Below, piece after piece: positions 1-13,291 of a stretch of DNA of 64,000 nucleotides (position 1 is the first letter of the stretch; the number at the start of each line of letters is the position of its first letter). The notes below the pieces were generated by a model, which worked only from the letters and a program-made list of their open reading frames with translations, was not told the origin of the DNA and ran no database searches. Origin of the DNA: Nocardia otitidiscaviarum NBRC 14405. GTDB taxonomy: Bacteria > Actinomycetota > Actinomycetes > Mycobacteriales > Mycobacteriaceae. The stretch covers positions 186,001-250,000 of the forward strand of contig NZ_BAGD01000019.1 in NCBI RefSeq assembly GCF_000308635.1, in the 5' to 3' direction. A program made the position numbers and the translations under genes.

Positions 1-994
1 ACGAGGTCTCCCCGCGCCACCAGCGCAGCAGCAGCGGCAGCAGGGCCAGCAGCACCATCAGCACAATGGTGGCGAGGCGCAGTGTCAGCGCGCCGCCGTG
101 CGCCGTGGTGTGGTCGTTCATGGCGACCCAGCGTGCACCCAGTCCGCGGTCGCCGTCGGTGTATGCGGCGTCCCGCGCGTCGGCGAGGGCCTGCTCCCTG
201 TCGGAGACCCGGGCGTCGAGTCCGGCGATTCGCTCCTCGGCGGCGGTGAGCCGGGCGCGCGCGTCGTCGAGCATCTCGTTGGCGGTGCGCTCCTCGGGAC
301 CGCGCCCCGGCACTCCGGTGATGCGGTTGCTCGGGCAGTCCGGGCCGGGGTTGTATTCGCAGCGCGCGATCACCAGCGCGGTGTCGATATCGGTTTTGGC
401 CTGGGCGATCTGCTGGTCGAGCGCGGTGCGGTCGGTACGGGCGCGATCGAGTTCGTCACGGGCGGTGACCACGGTCGCGACGGATTCGGTTTCGGCCCGC
501 GCCCGGTCGTCGAGCAGCCGGTCCACGGTGCCGCCGAACAGTACGGTGCTCGCCAGTTCGGCCACCATCACACCCGCCAGCACCGCCACGGCGACACGCC
601 CGGCGAATTCGGCTCGGCTACGGCGTGTTTCACCCCGTGCGGGTGCCGGAACCGTCGCCAGCGCCCGCCCGACGGCTCCGGCCAACAGGGTGGCGAACAG
701 CGCGATGAGGACGATGCCGACGATCGGCCAGCCGGCTGCCCCGGTCGCGAGGGCGGTGACCGCACCGGCGACACCCGCGAACAGCGCCACCACCGCGCCG
801 GTGAGCGCGTAACCGGACAGTTCGTGCCGGTCGGTCAGGCGGCTGTCGCCGCCGCCCAGCCAGGTAAGCAGCGCGCGGACCCCAGCGGTGGGATCGGACG
901 GCCCGGGTGAGCGCCGCGCGGGCGGTGTGGAAGATGGTGCGCTGCCGCCCTCATCGGCGGGAACGTGCGGCTCAGGGACGTGTGGGGCGGTCAT
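1..994 (-). CDS. DUF4407 family membrane protein, C-terminus beyond the window
   Basis: The frame starts at ATG 994 and runs off the left edge, so about 331 N-terminal residues are visible. A Pro/Ser-rich cytosolic start (1-40) is followed by hydrophobic segments near residues 62-84, 89-110 and 132-153. Next comes a charged stretch of about 140 residues, rich in Ala, Arg, Asp and Glu and likely coiled coil, carrying the Cys pair of CEYNPGPDC near 212-220. A last membrane segment lies at 303-323. Three early helices, a long charged insert and a late helix are the DUF4407 layout. The family has no established biochemical role. It is transcribed away from gltB. Assignment rests on architecture and residue pattern. 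Confidence 0.8.
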   Translation of the reverse strand, partial: MTAPHVPEPHVPADEGGSAPSSTPPARRSPGPSDPTAGVRALLTWLGGGDSRLTDRHELSGYALTGAVVALFAGVAGAVTALATGAAGWPIVGIVLIALFATLLAGAVGRALATVPAPARGETRRSRAEFAGRVAVAVLAGVMVAELASTVLFGGTVDRLLDDRARAETESVATVVTARDELDRARTDRTALDQQIAQAKTDIDTALVIARCEYNPGPDCPSNRITGVPGRGPEERTANEMLDDARARLTAAEERIAGLDARVSDREQALADARDAAYTDGDRGLGARWVAMNDHTTAHGGALTLRLATIVLMVLLALLPLLLRWWRGETS

Positions 995-1450
995 GGGATC
1001 TCACATCCTCTAAGTCCCAGGGTGTTTCGGCCGTGCGAAACTATCGCTTATTCGTTATCTCAGCGTGACAGGCCGAGCCGGGTTCCACCGAGTGTGCCGA
1101 CGGGGATGTGTTCAGGCTCACACCGGCGAGTTTCCGGCGCGTTTCGTGCGCTTGGTCACCCCGAATCACCCCGGCAAATGTGAGCTACCGCATATTCAAC
1201 GTTAGCCAGTCGTGTGCTGAGCTGGGTGAACGGCAAACGATTCCGTACGGTCGGAACATTGCCGTTACCTGTCTCCCAGGCGCTCTCGGCAGGGTGGTGA
1301 GGTGTCCGGAAAGTTAGCCACCTTACGTCCGGTTTATCCGAAGTGATTGCGGGGAAATCTGTTTCGATGCAGGTGAGAGGGCATACCGGCGTGTGAGCGG
1401 GGCGATCCTCCGCTCGGGCCGGTCACCTGGACAACAGTGGCGAACTCGAC

Positions 1451-1480
1451 TGAAACGATGCCGCTCGGCTGCTTTACACT
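1451..1480 (+). promoter_or_regulatory. Candidate gltB promoter
   Basis: TGAAAC at 1451-1456 and TACACT at 1475-1480 are separated by 18 bases and resemble a housekeeping sigma promoter. Transcription would begin near 1487 and leave a leader of roughly 395 bases before the chosen gltB start. Seen by eye only. Confidence 0.4.
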
Positions 1481-1507
1481 AGAGAACGCGCAGGTAGTGG
1501 AGGATCG

Positions 1508-1525
1508 ATGGAGAAGCCCAGCTAG
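1508..1525 (+). other. Five-codon mini-ORF (MEKPS) in the gltB leader
   Basis: ATG 1508 is preceded by GGAGG at 1499-1503 (4-base spacing) and reads Met-Glu-Lys-Pro-Ser before TAG. It lies about 20 bases after the proposed transcription start. A ribosome site this strong on so short a frame suggests a leader peptide or uORF, but chance is not excluded. Confidence 0.35.
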
Positions 1526-1671
1526 ACACTGTTATTAGTGCAACCTAAGTTGGTTGGGCTCAAGTCCTGACTTATCGTTTGCTCTTACGTCGAACGCGAC
1601 AAGTTCGGCATATCGCCCCAACAGCCGGGACCAGATCGGTGCCCAGACTAAAAGGCGAAAACGGCGCGGCA

Positions 1672-1700
1672 GGTAGCCAACACGTAAGCGTTGGGTTACC
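1672..1700 (+). promoter_or_regulatory. Hairpin in the gltB leader
   Basis: GGTA (1672-1675) pairs with TACC (1697-1700), and CCAAC (1677-1681) with GTTGG (1690-1694), around an 8-base loop and a small internal bulge. There is no T-run, so it is not an obvious terminator. It may be part of a larger regulatory fold. Confidence 0.35.
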
Positions 1701-1880
1701 GCCGAGCACCCGACTAGGAATTCGAAGCGGGTGGACAACTAGAGAGTTGACTGCACGGTATGACCATCAGCGCCGCTGGTCAGGAAGCCGACTGTGACTG
1801 CAACGTCCGGGCGCAGTCTGACGGAGGCGTTCGACGAAGGCCGCATTCTTCGAAGGCCTGTTTTTTGTGAAGGCAGAGGC

Positions 1881-6510
<4,630 letters not shown>

Positions 6511-6527
<17 letters not shown>

Positions 6528-6707
6528 TCACATCGGGGCCGCGGGTGCGGCGAGGCGCTGCGATCATTCAAGGCCGCTCGTGGCTGATCACATCGGGGCC
6601 GCGGGTGCGGCGAGGCGCTGCGATCATTCAAGACCGCTCGTGGCTGATCACATCGGGGCCGCGGGTGCGGCGAGGCGCTGCGATCATTCAAGGCCGCTCG
6701 TGGCTGA
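6511..6707. repeat. 60-bp tandem repeat over the gltB stop and gltB-gltD spacer
   Basis: Three full units lie at 6511-6570, 6571-6630 and 6631-6690, and a fourth 17-base piece at 6691-6707. The only difference noted between full units is A for G at 6633. The first 17 bases of each unit encode the final GltB residues plus TGA, so the stop context appears four times. Each unit contains GCCGC/GCGGC arms around GGGT, giving a small hairpin per copy, and a TGATCA palindrome. The pattern fits slippage or unequal recombination of a single ancestral spacer. Confidence 0.95.
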
Positions 6708-6780
6708 CGTTACTGCGGTGCGACGCACCAGCCTTGTTCGGTGCGCCGGATGGCGCGTTAGCTTTTGTCAGGAGTCGTAA

Positions 6781-8250
6781 ATGGGTGACGCACAGGGCTT
6801 CCTGAAGCACACCAAACGGGAACTGCCGACTCGCCGTCCGGTGCCGCTGCGCCTCATGGACTGGAAAGAGGTCTACGAGGAGAACTTCTCCCACGAGACC
6901 CTCCAGCGCCAGGCCAGCCGCTGCATGGACTGCGGTATTCCCTTCTGCCACAACGGCTGCCCGCTGGGGAACCTGATTCCCGAGTGGAACGACCTGGTCT
7001 ACAAGGGTGCGTGGAAGGAGTCGTTCGAGCGGCTGCACGCCACCAACAACTTCCCGGAGTTCACCGGCCGCCTGTGCCCGGCTCCGTGCGAGTCGTCCTG
7101 CGTGCTCGGCATCAACCAGGACCCGGTCACCATCAAGCAGGTCGAGGTCGAGATCATCGAGAACGGTTTCGACGAGGGCTGGGTCACCCCGGTGTACCCG
7201 ACCCGTCTGACCGGCAAGAAGATCGCCGTGGTCGGGTCCGGCCCGGCCGGTCTGGCCGCCGCGCAGCAGCTCACCCGCGCGGGCCACACCGTGACCGTGT
7301 TCGAGCGTGACGACCGCATCGGCGGCCTGCTGCGCTACGGCATTCCGGAATTCAAGATGGAGAAGCGCTTCATCGACCGCCGTATGGCGCAGATGGAGGC
7401 CGAGGGCACCGTCTTCAAGACCGGCGTGAACGTGGGCGTGGACATCACCGCCGAGCAGCTGCGCGAGCAGTTCGACGCGGTGGTGCTGGCCGGTGGCGCG
7501 ACCATCGCGCGCGATCTGCCGATCCCGGGTCGCGATCTGGACGGCATCCACCAGGCCATGGAGTTCCTGCCGCTGGCCAACCGGGTGCAGCTGGGCGACG
7601 CCATCACCGACGCCGAGGGCTTGCCGCCCATCCACGCCAAGGGCAAGAAGGTCGTCATCATCGGTGGCGGTGACACCGGCGCGGACTGCCTGGGCACCTC
7701 GCACCGGCAGGGTGCGGCCTCGGTGCACCAGTTCGAGATCATGCCGCGTCCGCCGGAGGAGCGCGCCGCGTCCACCCCGTGGCCGACCTACCCCCTCATG
7801 TACCGGGTCTCCTCGGCCCACGAGGAGGGCGGCGAGCGGGTGTTCTCGGTGAACACCGAGCGTTTCGTCGGCGCGGACGGCAAGGTCACCGGCCTGCAGG
7901 CGCACGAGGTCACGATGGTGAACGGCCGCTTCGAGAAGGTCGAGGGCACCGACTTCACCCTCGAGGCCGATCTGGTGCTGCTGGCCATGGGCTTCGTCGG
8001 CCCGCAGAAGAACGGCCTGCTCGAGGATCTGGGCGTCGGCTACGACCAGCGCGGCAACGTCAAGCGCGACAACGCCTGGCAGACCACCGTCCCCAGCGTC
8101 TTCGTCGCGGGCGATATGGGCCGCGGCCAGTCCCTGATCGTCTGGGCCATCGCCGAGGGTCGCGCCGCCGCCGCCGCGGTGGACAAGTACCTCGAGGGCG
8201 ATTCCGCCCTGCCGTCCCCCATCACCCCCACGATGGTGGCGCAGCGCTGA
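6781..8250 (+). CDS. gltD: Glutamate synthase (NADPH) small subunit
   Basis: GltD (489 residues) passes electrons from NADPH through FAD and two 4Fe-4S clusters to the GltB FMN. The N-terminal cluster cysteines are Cys48, Cys51, Cys56 and Cys60 of CMDCGIPFCHNGC, with a second group in CPAPCESSC. The first Rossmann motif GSGPAG is near residue 152 and the second, GGGDTGADC, near 297. A late GDMGRGQSLI motif closes the flavin site. AGGAG at 6770-6774 supports ATG 6781. It follows gltB on the same strand and is probably cotranscribed across the repeat. A strong hairpin follows the stop. Confidence 0.97.
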   Translation: MGDAQGFLKHTKRELPTRRPVPLRLMDWKEVYEENFSHETLQRQASRCMDCGIPFCHNGCPLGNLIPEWNDLVYKGAWKESFERLHATNNFPEFTGRLCPAPCESSCVLGINQDPVTIKQVEVEIIENGFDEGWVTPVYPTRLTGKKIAVVGSGPAGLAAAQQLTRAGHTVTVFERDDRIGGLLRYGIPEFKMEKRFIDRRMAQMEAEGTVFKTGVNVGVDITAEQLREQFDAVVLAGGATIARDLPIPGRDLDGIHQAMEFLPLANRVQLGDAITDAEGLPPIHAKGKKVVIIGGGDTGADCLGTSHRQGAASVHQFEIMPRPPEERAASTPWPTYPLMYRVSSAHEEGGERVFSVNTERFVGADGKVTGLQAHEVTMVNGRFEKVEGTDFTLEADLVLLAMGFVGPQKNGLLEDLGVGYDQRGNVKRDNAWQTTVPSVFVAGDMGRGQSLIVWAIAEGRAAAAAVDKYLEGDSALPSPITPTMVAQR

Positions 8251-8273
8251 CCCGCTGAGCGGAGCGACACAAA

Positions 8274-8307
8274 CGGACGCCCATGGGTTTCGACCCATGG
8301 GCGTCCG
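8274..8307 (+). terminator. Hairpin terminator after gltD
   Basis: A perfect 15-bp stem (8274-8288 with 8293-8307) closes a TTCG tetraloop 23 bases after the gltD stop. No T-run follows, which is common in actinobacterial terminators. Confidence 0.8.
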
Positions 8308-8350
8308 GCGTAACCAGCGGAGCAGACCGCCGCCGAACGCCGTCACATCG

Positions 8351-8387
8351 GTGATGCATGAGGCTGTGATGCATGACGATGTGATGC
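8351..8387. repeat. Direct repeats with 15-bp spacing
   Basis: GTGATGCATGA occurs at 8351-8361 and 8366-8376, and GTGATGC again at 8381-8387, an exact 15-bp period. The first two contain the palindrome ATGCAT. They lie about 100 bases upstream of the DUF1707 gene and could be iterated protein-binding sites. Confidence 0.75.
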
Positions 8388-8489
8388 GGCGCGCCCTGTG
8401 GTGCTGCTCTCGAACGGCGTATTCCGGCGTGCTGGAGGCATAGGCTCGAAGCAGAGATATCCGCTTCCTCGGGTTCAACGGAGACGCCC

Positions 8490-9023
8490 ATGGAACCTCA
8501 GTGGCCCACGTCGAATTCGCTTGCGGGCGATGCCGACCGGGAACGCGCGATCGAGGCGTTGAAGCAGCACTTCCAGGCCGGGCGGATTACCGGGGACGAA
8601 CTCTCCGATCGAATCGGGTTGGCACTCAACGCGCGCACCTTCGGGGATCTCGATCACGCGATGGAGCAGTTGCCGCCACTGCGGCCGTATGGTTCGGCTG
8701 GGCGGACGATCATGCCGCCGGTGCCGTTCGGTGCGTCGTTGTATGCGCCGTTTCCGGTGCGGCCGGGGGACAATGCGGTCGTACCGGGTGCCTACAGCGC
8801 CTACGCCCAGCCGGCACCGCGGCGGCGCACCGGGTTGGCGATCGCGTCGTTCGCGCTCGGGATGAGCGGATTCCTCTGTGGCATACCGGCGATTCCGGGA
8901 CTCGGCCTCGGCATCATGTCATTGTTCACGGACAGCGACCGTGACGACCGGGGCTGGGCGGTCGCGGGCATCGTCACGAGTGTGGTGTGGCTGGGGTTGT
9001 TCGGGCTGCTGTTCTTCGGGTGA
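8490..9023 (+). CDS. DUF1707 and DUF4190 domain membrane protein
   Basis: The 177-residue product begins with a DUF1707 module (about residues 10-60: a conserved AGDADRE..., then LKQHFQAGRITGDELSDRI). This resembles the short helical SHOCT-type domains of actinobacterial membrane proteins. A Pro/Tyr-rich linker leads to a DUF4190-like C-terminus with two hydrophobic segments near 112-137 and 152-176 around a charged SDRDDRG loop. Function is not known; a role in membrane-associated signalling or assembly is often guessed from domain company. Its 3' end overlaps the convergent kinase gene by 50 bases. Confidence 0.75.
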   Translation: MEPQWPTSNSLAGDADRERAIEALKQHFQAGRITGDELSDRIGLALNARTFGDLDHAMEQLPPLRPYGSAGRTIMPPVPFGASLYAPFPVRPGDNAVVPGAYSAYAQPAPRRRTGLAIASFALGMSGFLCGIPAIPGLGLGIMSLFTDSDRDDRGWAVAGIVTSVVWLGLFGLLFFG

Positions 9024-11217
9024 CCGCGCGTTCGAAGGCGCGCAGGTCCTCCTGGAGTTGGTGGTTGAGCCAGTAGTCGCCGATGAAGCCGAGAATGCCT
9101 GCCAGGCACAGCCATTGGATGGGGTCGATCACCAGGGACACCTCGGCCGGTTCCAGGAACATGAGGCCGGTGATCACGGCGATCAGCGGAATCGACGCCG
9201 CCACCGCGAGATAGCGATTGCAGCGGCGGCCCAGTGCGCGCAGCGCGGCGCTGTCGTCGGTGGTCTCCCCGTGCACCAGCAAGCGCGGATAGAAGCAGCG
9301 CACCACGCAGAAGGTGACCAGGAAGAACGGATACACCACGGCGATGGTCCCGCTCACCACCAGCGTGGTGGAGAAGTGGATGATCTGGCGCACCGACAGA
9401 TCCGAGTAGACCAGCAGGACCACCGGTGTCACCAGGGCGTGGAACATCCAGCCGCCGAAGGCCACCAGCGCCACCCGGTCGCCGTCGACGAGGGTGTCGC
9501 GCCGCGCCTGCGCGAGGATCGCGGTGTCCACGGTCCGGCCCCGCCGCACCACCCGCCACACCAGGAAGGCGCGGCGGCACAGATAGTTGGTCACCACGAT
9601 GGCGATCGGGGTGGTGAGGACGCCGAGCAGACCGCTGATGTCCTGGAGTCGCTCCCGCTGGTCGGGCCGCACCCAGGCGTAGAACAGCGGGGCGTTGTGC
9701 AGATTGTTGTACAGCACGCCGAGGATGAGCCCGGCGGTGCTGGCCAGGCTGATGATGGCCAGCAGCGACCAGGGGCCGAGCCGGGCGCGCGGGCTGGTGT
9801 GCGGCGGGTCCACCAGATCGCGGGCGCGGCGGTCCAGGCACAGGCCCAGCTGCTGCGCCAGTTCGGCCCCGCTGGCCCACCGGTCCTGCGGGCGCGGGGC
9901 CAGACAGCCGAGCAGCACGCGGCGCAGGGTCGGTGGCGTATCCGGGGGCAGGTCCATCAGATGCTGTTGCGCGACTTCGCGTTCGCGCAGTTCCAGCATG
10001 CGCTCGAGGGAGGTGGCGGAGTCGCCCGCGCGCGTTTCGTCGTCGAAGGGCCGGTGGCCGGTCAGCAATTCCCACAGCATCACCCCGAGGGCGTAGATGT
10101 CGCTGCGGTCGTCGAGGTGTTCGGCGGTGGTGGGCAGGTGCGGATGACAGGCGGCGAGCTGCTCGGGCGACATGTACGCCAGTGAGCCGCCGAAGTAGGC
10201 GAGTGGGCTGGTCCCGGCGACATGGCGGCCGAAGCTCACATTGAAGTCGGCGAGCTTCGGCGCGCCCTCGGCGGTGAGCAGCACATTGGCGGGTTTGATG
10301 TCGCGGTGCAGCACGCCGTGGCGGGCCGCGTAGTCGAGTGATTCGGCGAGCTGTTTGCCCAGCCACGCCACGGCCTCCGGCCAGGTGGCGGCGGCCAGTT
10401 CGGTGCGGATGAGGGAATCGCCGTCCACGATGTCGCCGCGGGCACGCATGGCCGCGTCGACCGCCTCCAACAGCAGTGCGCCGCTGCGCTCTTCGGGTGG
10501 GCGGGTGCGTACCAGCGTCAGTACGTCGTGCAGGGTGCCGCCCGGCAGGTACTGCATGTACAGCAGTTTCAGGTCGCGGTCGGCGAGCAGCCGCTGATCG
10601 TAGACGCGCACGATGTGGTCGTGGTCCAGTTGTGCCAGCGTCTCGGATTCGGTGCCGCGGTTCTGGGAGATCTTCACCGCCACCAGGCGTTGCATGGAGC
10701 GCTGCCAGGCCAGGAACACGCGCGCGAAGGCTCCGCTGCCCAGTTCGCTGAGCAGGTCGAAGTCGCCCATGCGGTCGCCCACCTCGATGCCGTCCAGGGC
10801 TTCCTGCGCCCAGGGCACCGCGATCAGGGTGCTGCGGTAGTCGTCGGCGGCGAGGGCGGGCACGGTGTCGTCGGTGTCGACGCGCCCGCTCGGTTCGGGT
10901 TCGAGCCCGGCGCGGCGCAGCGCGTGGAATTCCTCGTAGACCAGGTCCGGCGGCAGCGGTTCGGCGCCGAGTTCGACGTATTCCGCGAGGTAGTCGGCGA
11001 GGCGCTTGGGGTGGTGGAAGCGCACCCAGCGGTATTCGAGGTCGACCTTGATCAGTTCGATGAGGCACAGCCGCCGGAACTCGGGTGCGTCCGGCAGGAA
11101 CCGGGCCAGCTCGGGCGGCGTCTGTGCGGTTTCCCAGGCGGCGGCGAACCGCGCGACTACCGATGTCAGCAGTGAACGGGTCGCGCGGACAGCATCCGAT
11201 CGGATTGCCGACTCCAC
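8974..11217 (-). CDS. Membrane Ser/Thr protein kinase with DFN in place of DFG
   Basis: The 747-residue protein has an N-terminal helical region (about 1-140) and a Hanks-type kinase domain (about 150-435). Visible motifs are the glycine loop GSGAFARVFLA (161-170), VAVK with Lys182, HRDIKPAN with Asp306 and Asn311, and SPEQL in place of APE. The DFG motif reads DFN (Asp324, Asn326): the metal-binding Asp stays but Gly is replaced. About six hydrophobic segments follow from residue 460, so the kinase is membrane anchored with no extracellular sensor such as PASTA. GTG 11217 has GGAGG 7 bases upstream. It is transcribed alone. The N-terminal DLEYRW-type region recalls large-repertoire kinases of other phyla, which could mean transfer (inference). 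Confidence 0.88.
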   Translation of the reverse strand: MESAIRSDAVRATRSLLTSVVARFAAAWETAQTPPELARFLPDAPEFRRLCLIELIKVDLEYRWVRFHHPKRLADYLAEYVELGAEPLPPDLVYEEFHALRRAGLEPEPSGRVDTDDTVPALAADDYRSTLIAVPWAQEALDGIEVGDRMGDFDLLSELGSGAFARVFLAWQRSMQRLVAVKISQNRGTESETLAQLDHDHIVRVYDQRLLADRDLKLLYMQYLPGGTLHDVLTLVRTRPPEERSGALLLEAVDAAMRARGDIVDGDSLIRTELAAATWPEAVAWLGKQLAESLDYAARHGVLHRDIKPANVLLTAEGAPKLADFNVSFGRHVAGTSPLAYFGGSLAYMSPEQLAACHPHLPTTAEHLDDRSDIYALGVMLWELLTGHRPFDDETRAGDSATSLERMLELREREVAQQHLMDLPPDTPPTLRRVLLGCLAPRPQDRWASGAELAQQLGLCLDRRARDLVDPPHTSPRARLGPWSLLAIISLASTAGLILGVLYNNLHNAPLFYAWVRPDQRERLQDISGLLGVLTTPIAIVVTNYLCRRAFLVWRVVRRGRTVDTAILAQARRDTLVDGDRVALVAFGGWMFHALVTPVVLLVYSDLSVRQIIHFSTTLVVSGTIAVVYPFFLVTFCVVRCFYPRLLVHGETTDDSAALRALGRRCNRYLAVAASIPLIAVITGLMFLEPAEVSLVIDPIQWLCLAGILGFIGDYWLNHQLQEDLRAFERAVTRRTAARTTPATPHS

Positions 11218-11648
11218 CTCATGCCCTCCACCCCGACGAGGTACTACAGGTCAGTATGCGCCCGCGAGCCGAGCGAACACCTGCGAATTTCGGTGTGCGA
11301 TACATCGGTAAGTTCGCACCGGCCGTCGCGAGTGCGGACCGGTCGCCACGATCTCACTGCGGCTCACACCCCTCCGCAGTGGCGTGCATCACAGAGCCGG
11401 TGCGTGAAAGATGTTGGCACCAACGCAAATCGGACGTTTTCCGGCAGTTGGTCGGCGACGACGCCAAGCCCCCTTTATCCTTGTCACCGGTGTGTCGCCG
11501 ATCTCTTCGCCGCGGTGAGTTCGCGAATCTCATACGGGTGGGGTTACCTGCGTTAACTCGGTGTGCACGGAAACGTCATCGGACGACCGCACCATGATCG
11601 GGAATCGGGACGAGATCGTTACGTCCCGGGCAGGTGAACTGGAGCACT
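11218..11648. other. Divergent intergenic region, kinase and cutinase promoters
   Basis: These 431 bases separate two divergent genes. Open frames here have no recognisable domains and no good ribosome sites. I see no strong hairpin or repeat. Promoters for both neighbours must lie here but I could not fix them. Confidence 0.5.
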
Positions 11649-12545
11649 ATGCGGTTGAAGAAGATTGTCGCCGCTGCGGGGGCAGCGGCGAGTGTGTTGT
11701 CCGGCCTCGTGCTCGGCGGTAGCGGAGCCGCGGTGGCGGATCCGGGATGCCCGAGCCTGTACACGGTCGCCATCCCGGGGACCTGGGAGACCGGCAAGGA
11801 CAAGGATCCCGAGCACGGCATGCTGTCGGGTGTGACCGACGGGCTACCCGGCCGCGTGGATTATGTGAACTACGCCGCGACCGCCTTCCCCTGGGAGGGC
11901 GATGTCTACGGCGCGTCCAAGGCGGAGGCCACCGCGAACGCCCGCAATCTGGTGCGGGCCATGGCGGCGCGCTGCGGTTCGACCAAGATCGCGATCGTGG
12001 GCTACAGCCAGGGCGCGGACGCGGCCGGTGACCTGGCCGCCGAGATCGGCACCGGAATCGGGCCGGTATCCCCGGACCGGGTCGTGGCCGTCGGCCTGCT
12101 CTCCGATCCGCGCCGCTCGCCCGCGGACATCCAGGTCGGCCCGGCCGCACCGGGCGCCGGGGCCGGTGGCCCGCGCGTCGGCGGCTTCGGCTGGATCGCC
12201 GACCGGGTGCGCACCATCTGCGCCATCGGCGACCTGTACTGCTCGACGGAGGAGAGCGACTTCGTCATGCGGTTCGCCGGATTCCTCGCGCAGGCATCCA
12301 ATCCCAGCCCGGCCAGCATGTGGCGCTACCAGCAGGAACTGGGCGCCATCATGACCGATCTGATGGCACAGGGCGGGTTCCCCACCTTGCAGGCGCAGCT
12401 CAGCGAGGACGCCAACCAGCAGCGCATCGAGCAGTTGCGGCAGTTCTACGGCACCGGCACCCACCAGATGTACGGCAGCTACCCGGTCGGCGGCGGGCAG
12501 ACCGCCGTCAGCTGGATGCACAACTGGATCGCCCGGTCGGCCTAG
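11649..12545 (+). CDS. Secreted cutinase-family serine esterase
   Basis: Cutinase-fold proteins of mycolic-acid bacteria hydrolyse ester lipids outside the membrane. This 298-residue protein starts with a Sec signal peptide (MRLKKIVAAAG... with a likely cut after GAAVA near residue 29). The nucleophile serine sits in GYSQG (IVGYSQGADAAG), and a CxxxxDLYC stretch carries likely disulphide cysteines. A His is present in the C-terminal region, as expected for the triad. I chose ATG 11649 (GGAG just upstream) over GTG 11634 because it gives a cleaner signal sequence. It stands alone before a bidirectional terminator. The substrate cannot be told from sequence. Confidence 0.88.
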   Translation: MRLKKIVAAAGAAASVLSGLVLGGSGAAVADPGCPSLYTVAIPGTWETGKDKDPEHGMLSGVTDGLPGRVDYVNYAATAFPWEGDVYGASKAEATANARNLVRAMAARCGSTKIAIVGYSQGADAAGDLAAEIGTGIGPVSPDRVVAVGLLSDPRRSPADIQVGPAAPGAGAGGPRVGGFGWIADRVRTICAIGDLYCSTEESDFVMRFAGFLAQASNPSPASMWRYQQELGAIMTDLMAQGGFPTLQAQLSEDANQQRIEQLRQFYGTGTHQMYGSYPVGGGQTAVSWMHNWIARSA

Positions 12546-12563
12546 TCCGCAGGTGTCGAACCG

Positions 12564-12594
12564 GCGAGGGCCGTCCCGGTGGGACGGCCCTCGC
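12564..12594. terminator. Bidirectional hairpin terminator
   Basis: A perfect 14-bp stem (12564-12577 with 12581-12594) with a GGT loop lies between the convergent cutinase and phosphatase genes, 19 bases past one stop and 6 past the other. Confidence 0.85.
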
Positions 12595-12599
12595 TCGTA

Positions 12600-13235
12600 T
12601 CAGGACCGCAGCCCGCGGGGGAGCAGATCCCACACGTGGCTGTTCTCGTTGACGGTGGCTGCCGTGCGACGCCCGCTGCGCGAGTACAGGATTCGGGTGA
12701 CCGAGCAGTAGTCGATCGGAAAGGTGAGCGGCCGTTCGAGGCCCAGCACATCCTGCAGCAGCACATTGATCACCCCGCCGTGCGCGAAGGCGACCACCGT
12801 ATCGGTGTGGTCGGCGGCGGCGGTGATCGCCGCGACCGTGTCCAGCACCCGGGCGCGGAAGGCGTCGGCGTCGATCTGCTCGGGGATGTATCCGGCCTTG
12901 ATCCGCTCGTACACCTGCTGGAATTCGCGTTGCGCGTCCTCGATGGGGATGTACACCGGCAGGTCGCGATCGTATTCGGCGAGACCGTCGCAGATGTCGA
13001 TATCCAGGCCCAGCTTCTCCGCGGTGGGCCGCGCGGTTTCGCGGGCGCGCAACTGCGGGCTGCTCACCACCCGGGCCACCCGGTGCGGGGCGAGCACTCC
13101 CGGAACCCGCCCGGCCTGCTGGACGCCGATCTCGGTGAGGTCGGGATCGGCCGCCACGGCGGTGCCGTGCATGTCTGGCGCGGCGGTGCCGTGGATGCGC
13201 TGCGGCTGGGCGTGGCGGACGAGGATCAACTGCAC
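12600..13235 (-). CDS. Histidine phosphatase (phosphoglycerate-mutase-like)
   Basis: The 211-residue protein has the branch-1 histidine phosphatase signature LILVRHAQP at its N-terminus, with the catalytic His in RHA. It also has SSPQLRARETA, an acidic DGLAEYD segment and the second catalytic His in FAHGGVI. Such enzymes act on varied small phosphoesters, and the substrate is not evident. GTG 13235 is chosen because it opens the conserved strand, but AGGAG lies only 2 bases before it; TTG 13229, 8 bases from AGGAG, is a real alternative. It ends at the shared hairpin and lies downstream of the small membrane-protein gene. Confidence 0.85.
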   Translation of the reverse strand: MQLILVRHAQPQRIHGTAAPDMHGTAVAADPDLTEIGVQQAGRVPGVLAPHRVARVVSSPQLRARETARPTAEKLGLDIDICDGLAEYDRDLPVYIPIEDAQREFQQVYERIKAGYIPEQIDADAFRARVLDTVAAITAAADHTDTVVAFAHGGVINVLLQDVLGLERPLTFPIDYCSVTRILYSRSGRRTAATVNENSHVWDLLPRGLRS

Positions 13236-13291
13236 GTCTCCTACTGTGCCGTACGCCCGACCCGGACCTCCGGCCCGGGTCGGCCCCGCCC

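Larger units (their letters stand above)
995..1880. other. Long non-coding interval: divergent promoters and gltB leader
   Basis: No convincing gene lies in these 886 bases; short open frames here show no recognisable domain. The left third should hold the promoter of the leftward DUF4407 gene. From about 1450 the strand reads like a leader for gltB: a promoter-like pair, a five-codon mini-ORF and a hairpin, each listed separately. GTG 1794 is in frame with gltB and could lengthen it by 29 residues, but the family normally begins just before the GLYDP/HDACGV region, so I treat this stretch as untranslated. Confidence 0.6.

Noticed and set aside
1245..1280. GTTAC-like piece as a GlnR box upstream of gltB
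   Set aside because: Only one half-site fits; the GAAAC partner and spacing are missing.
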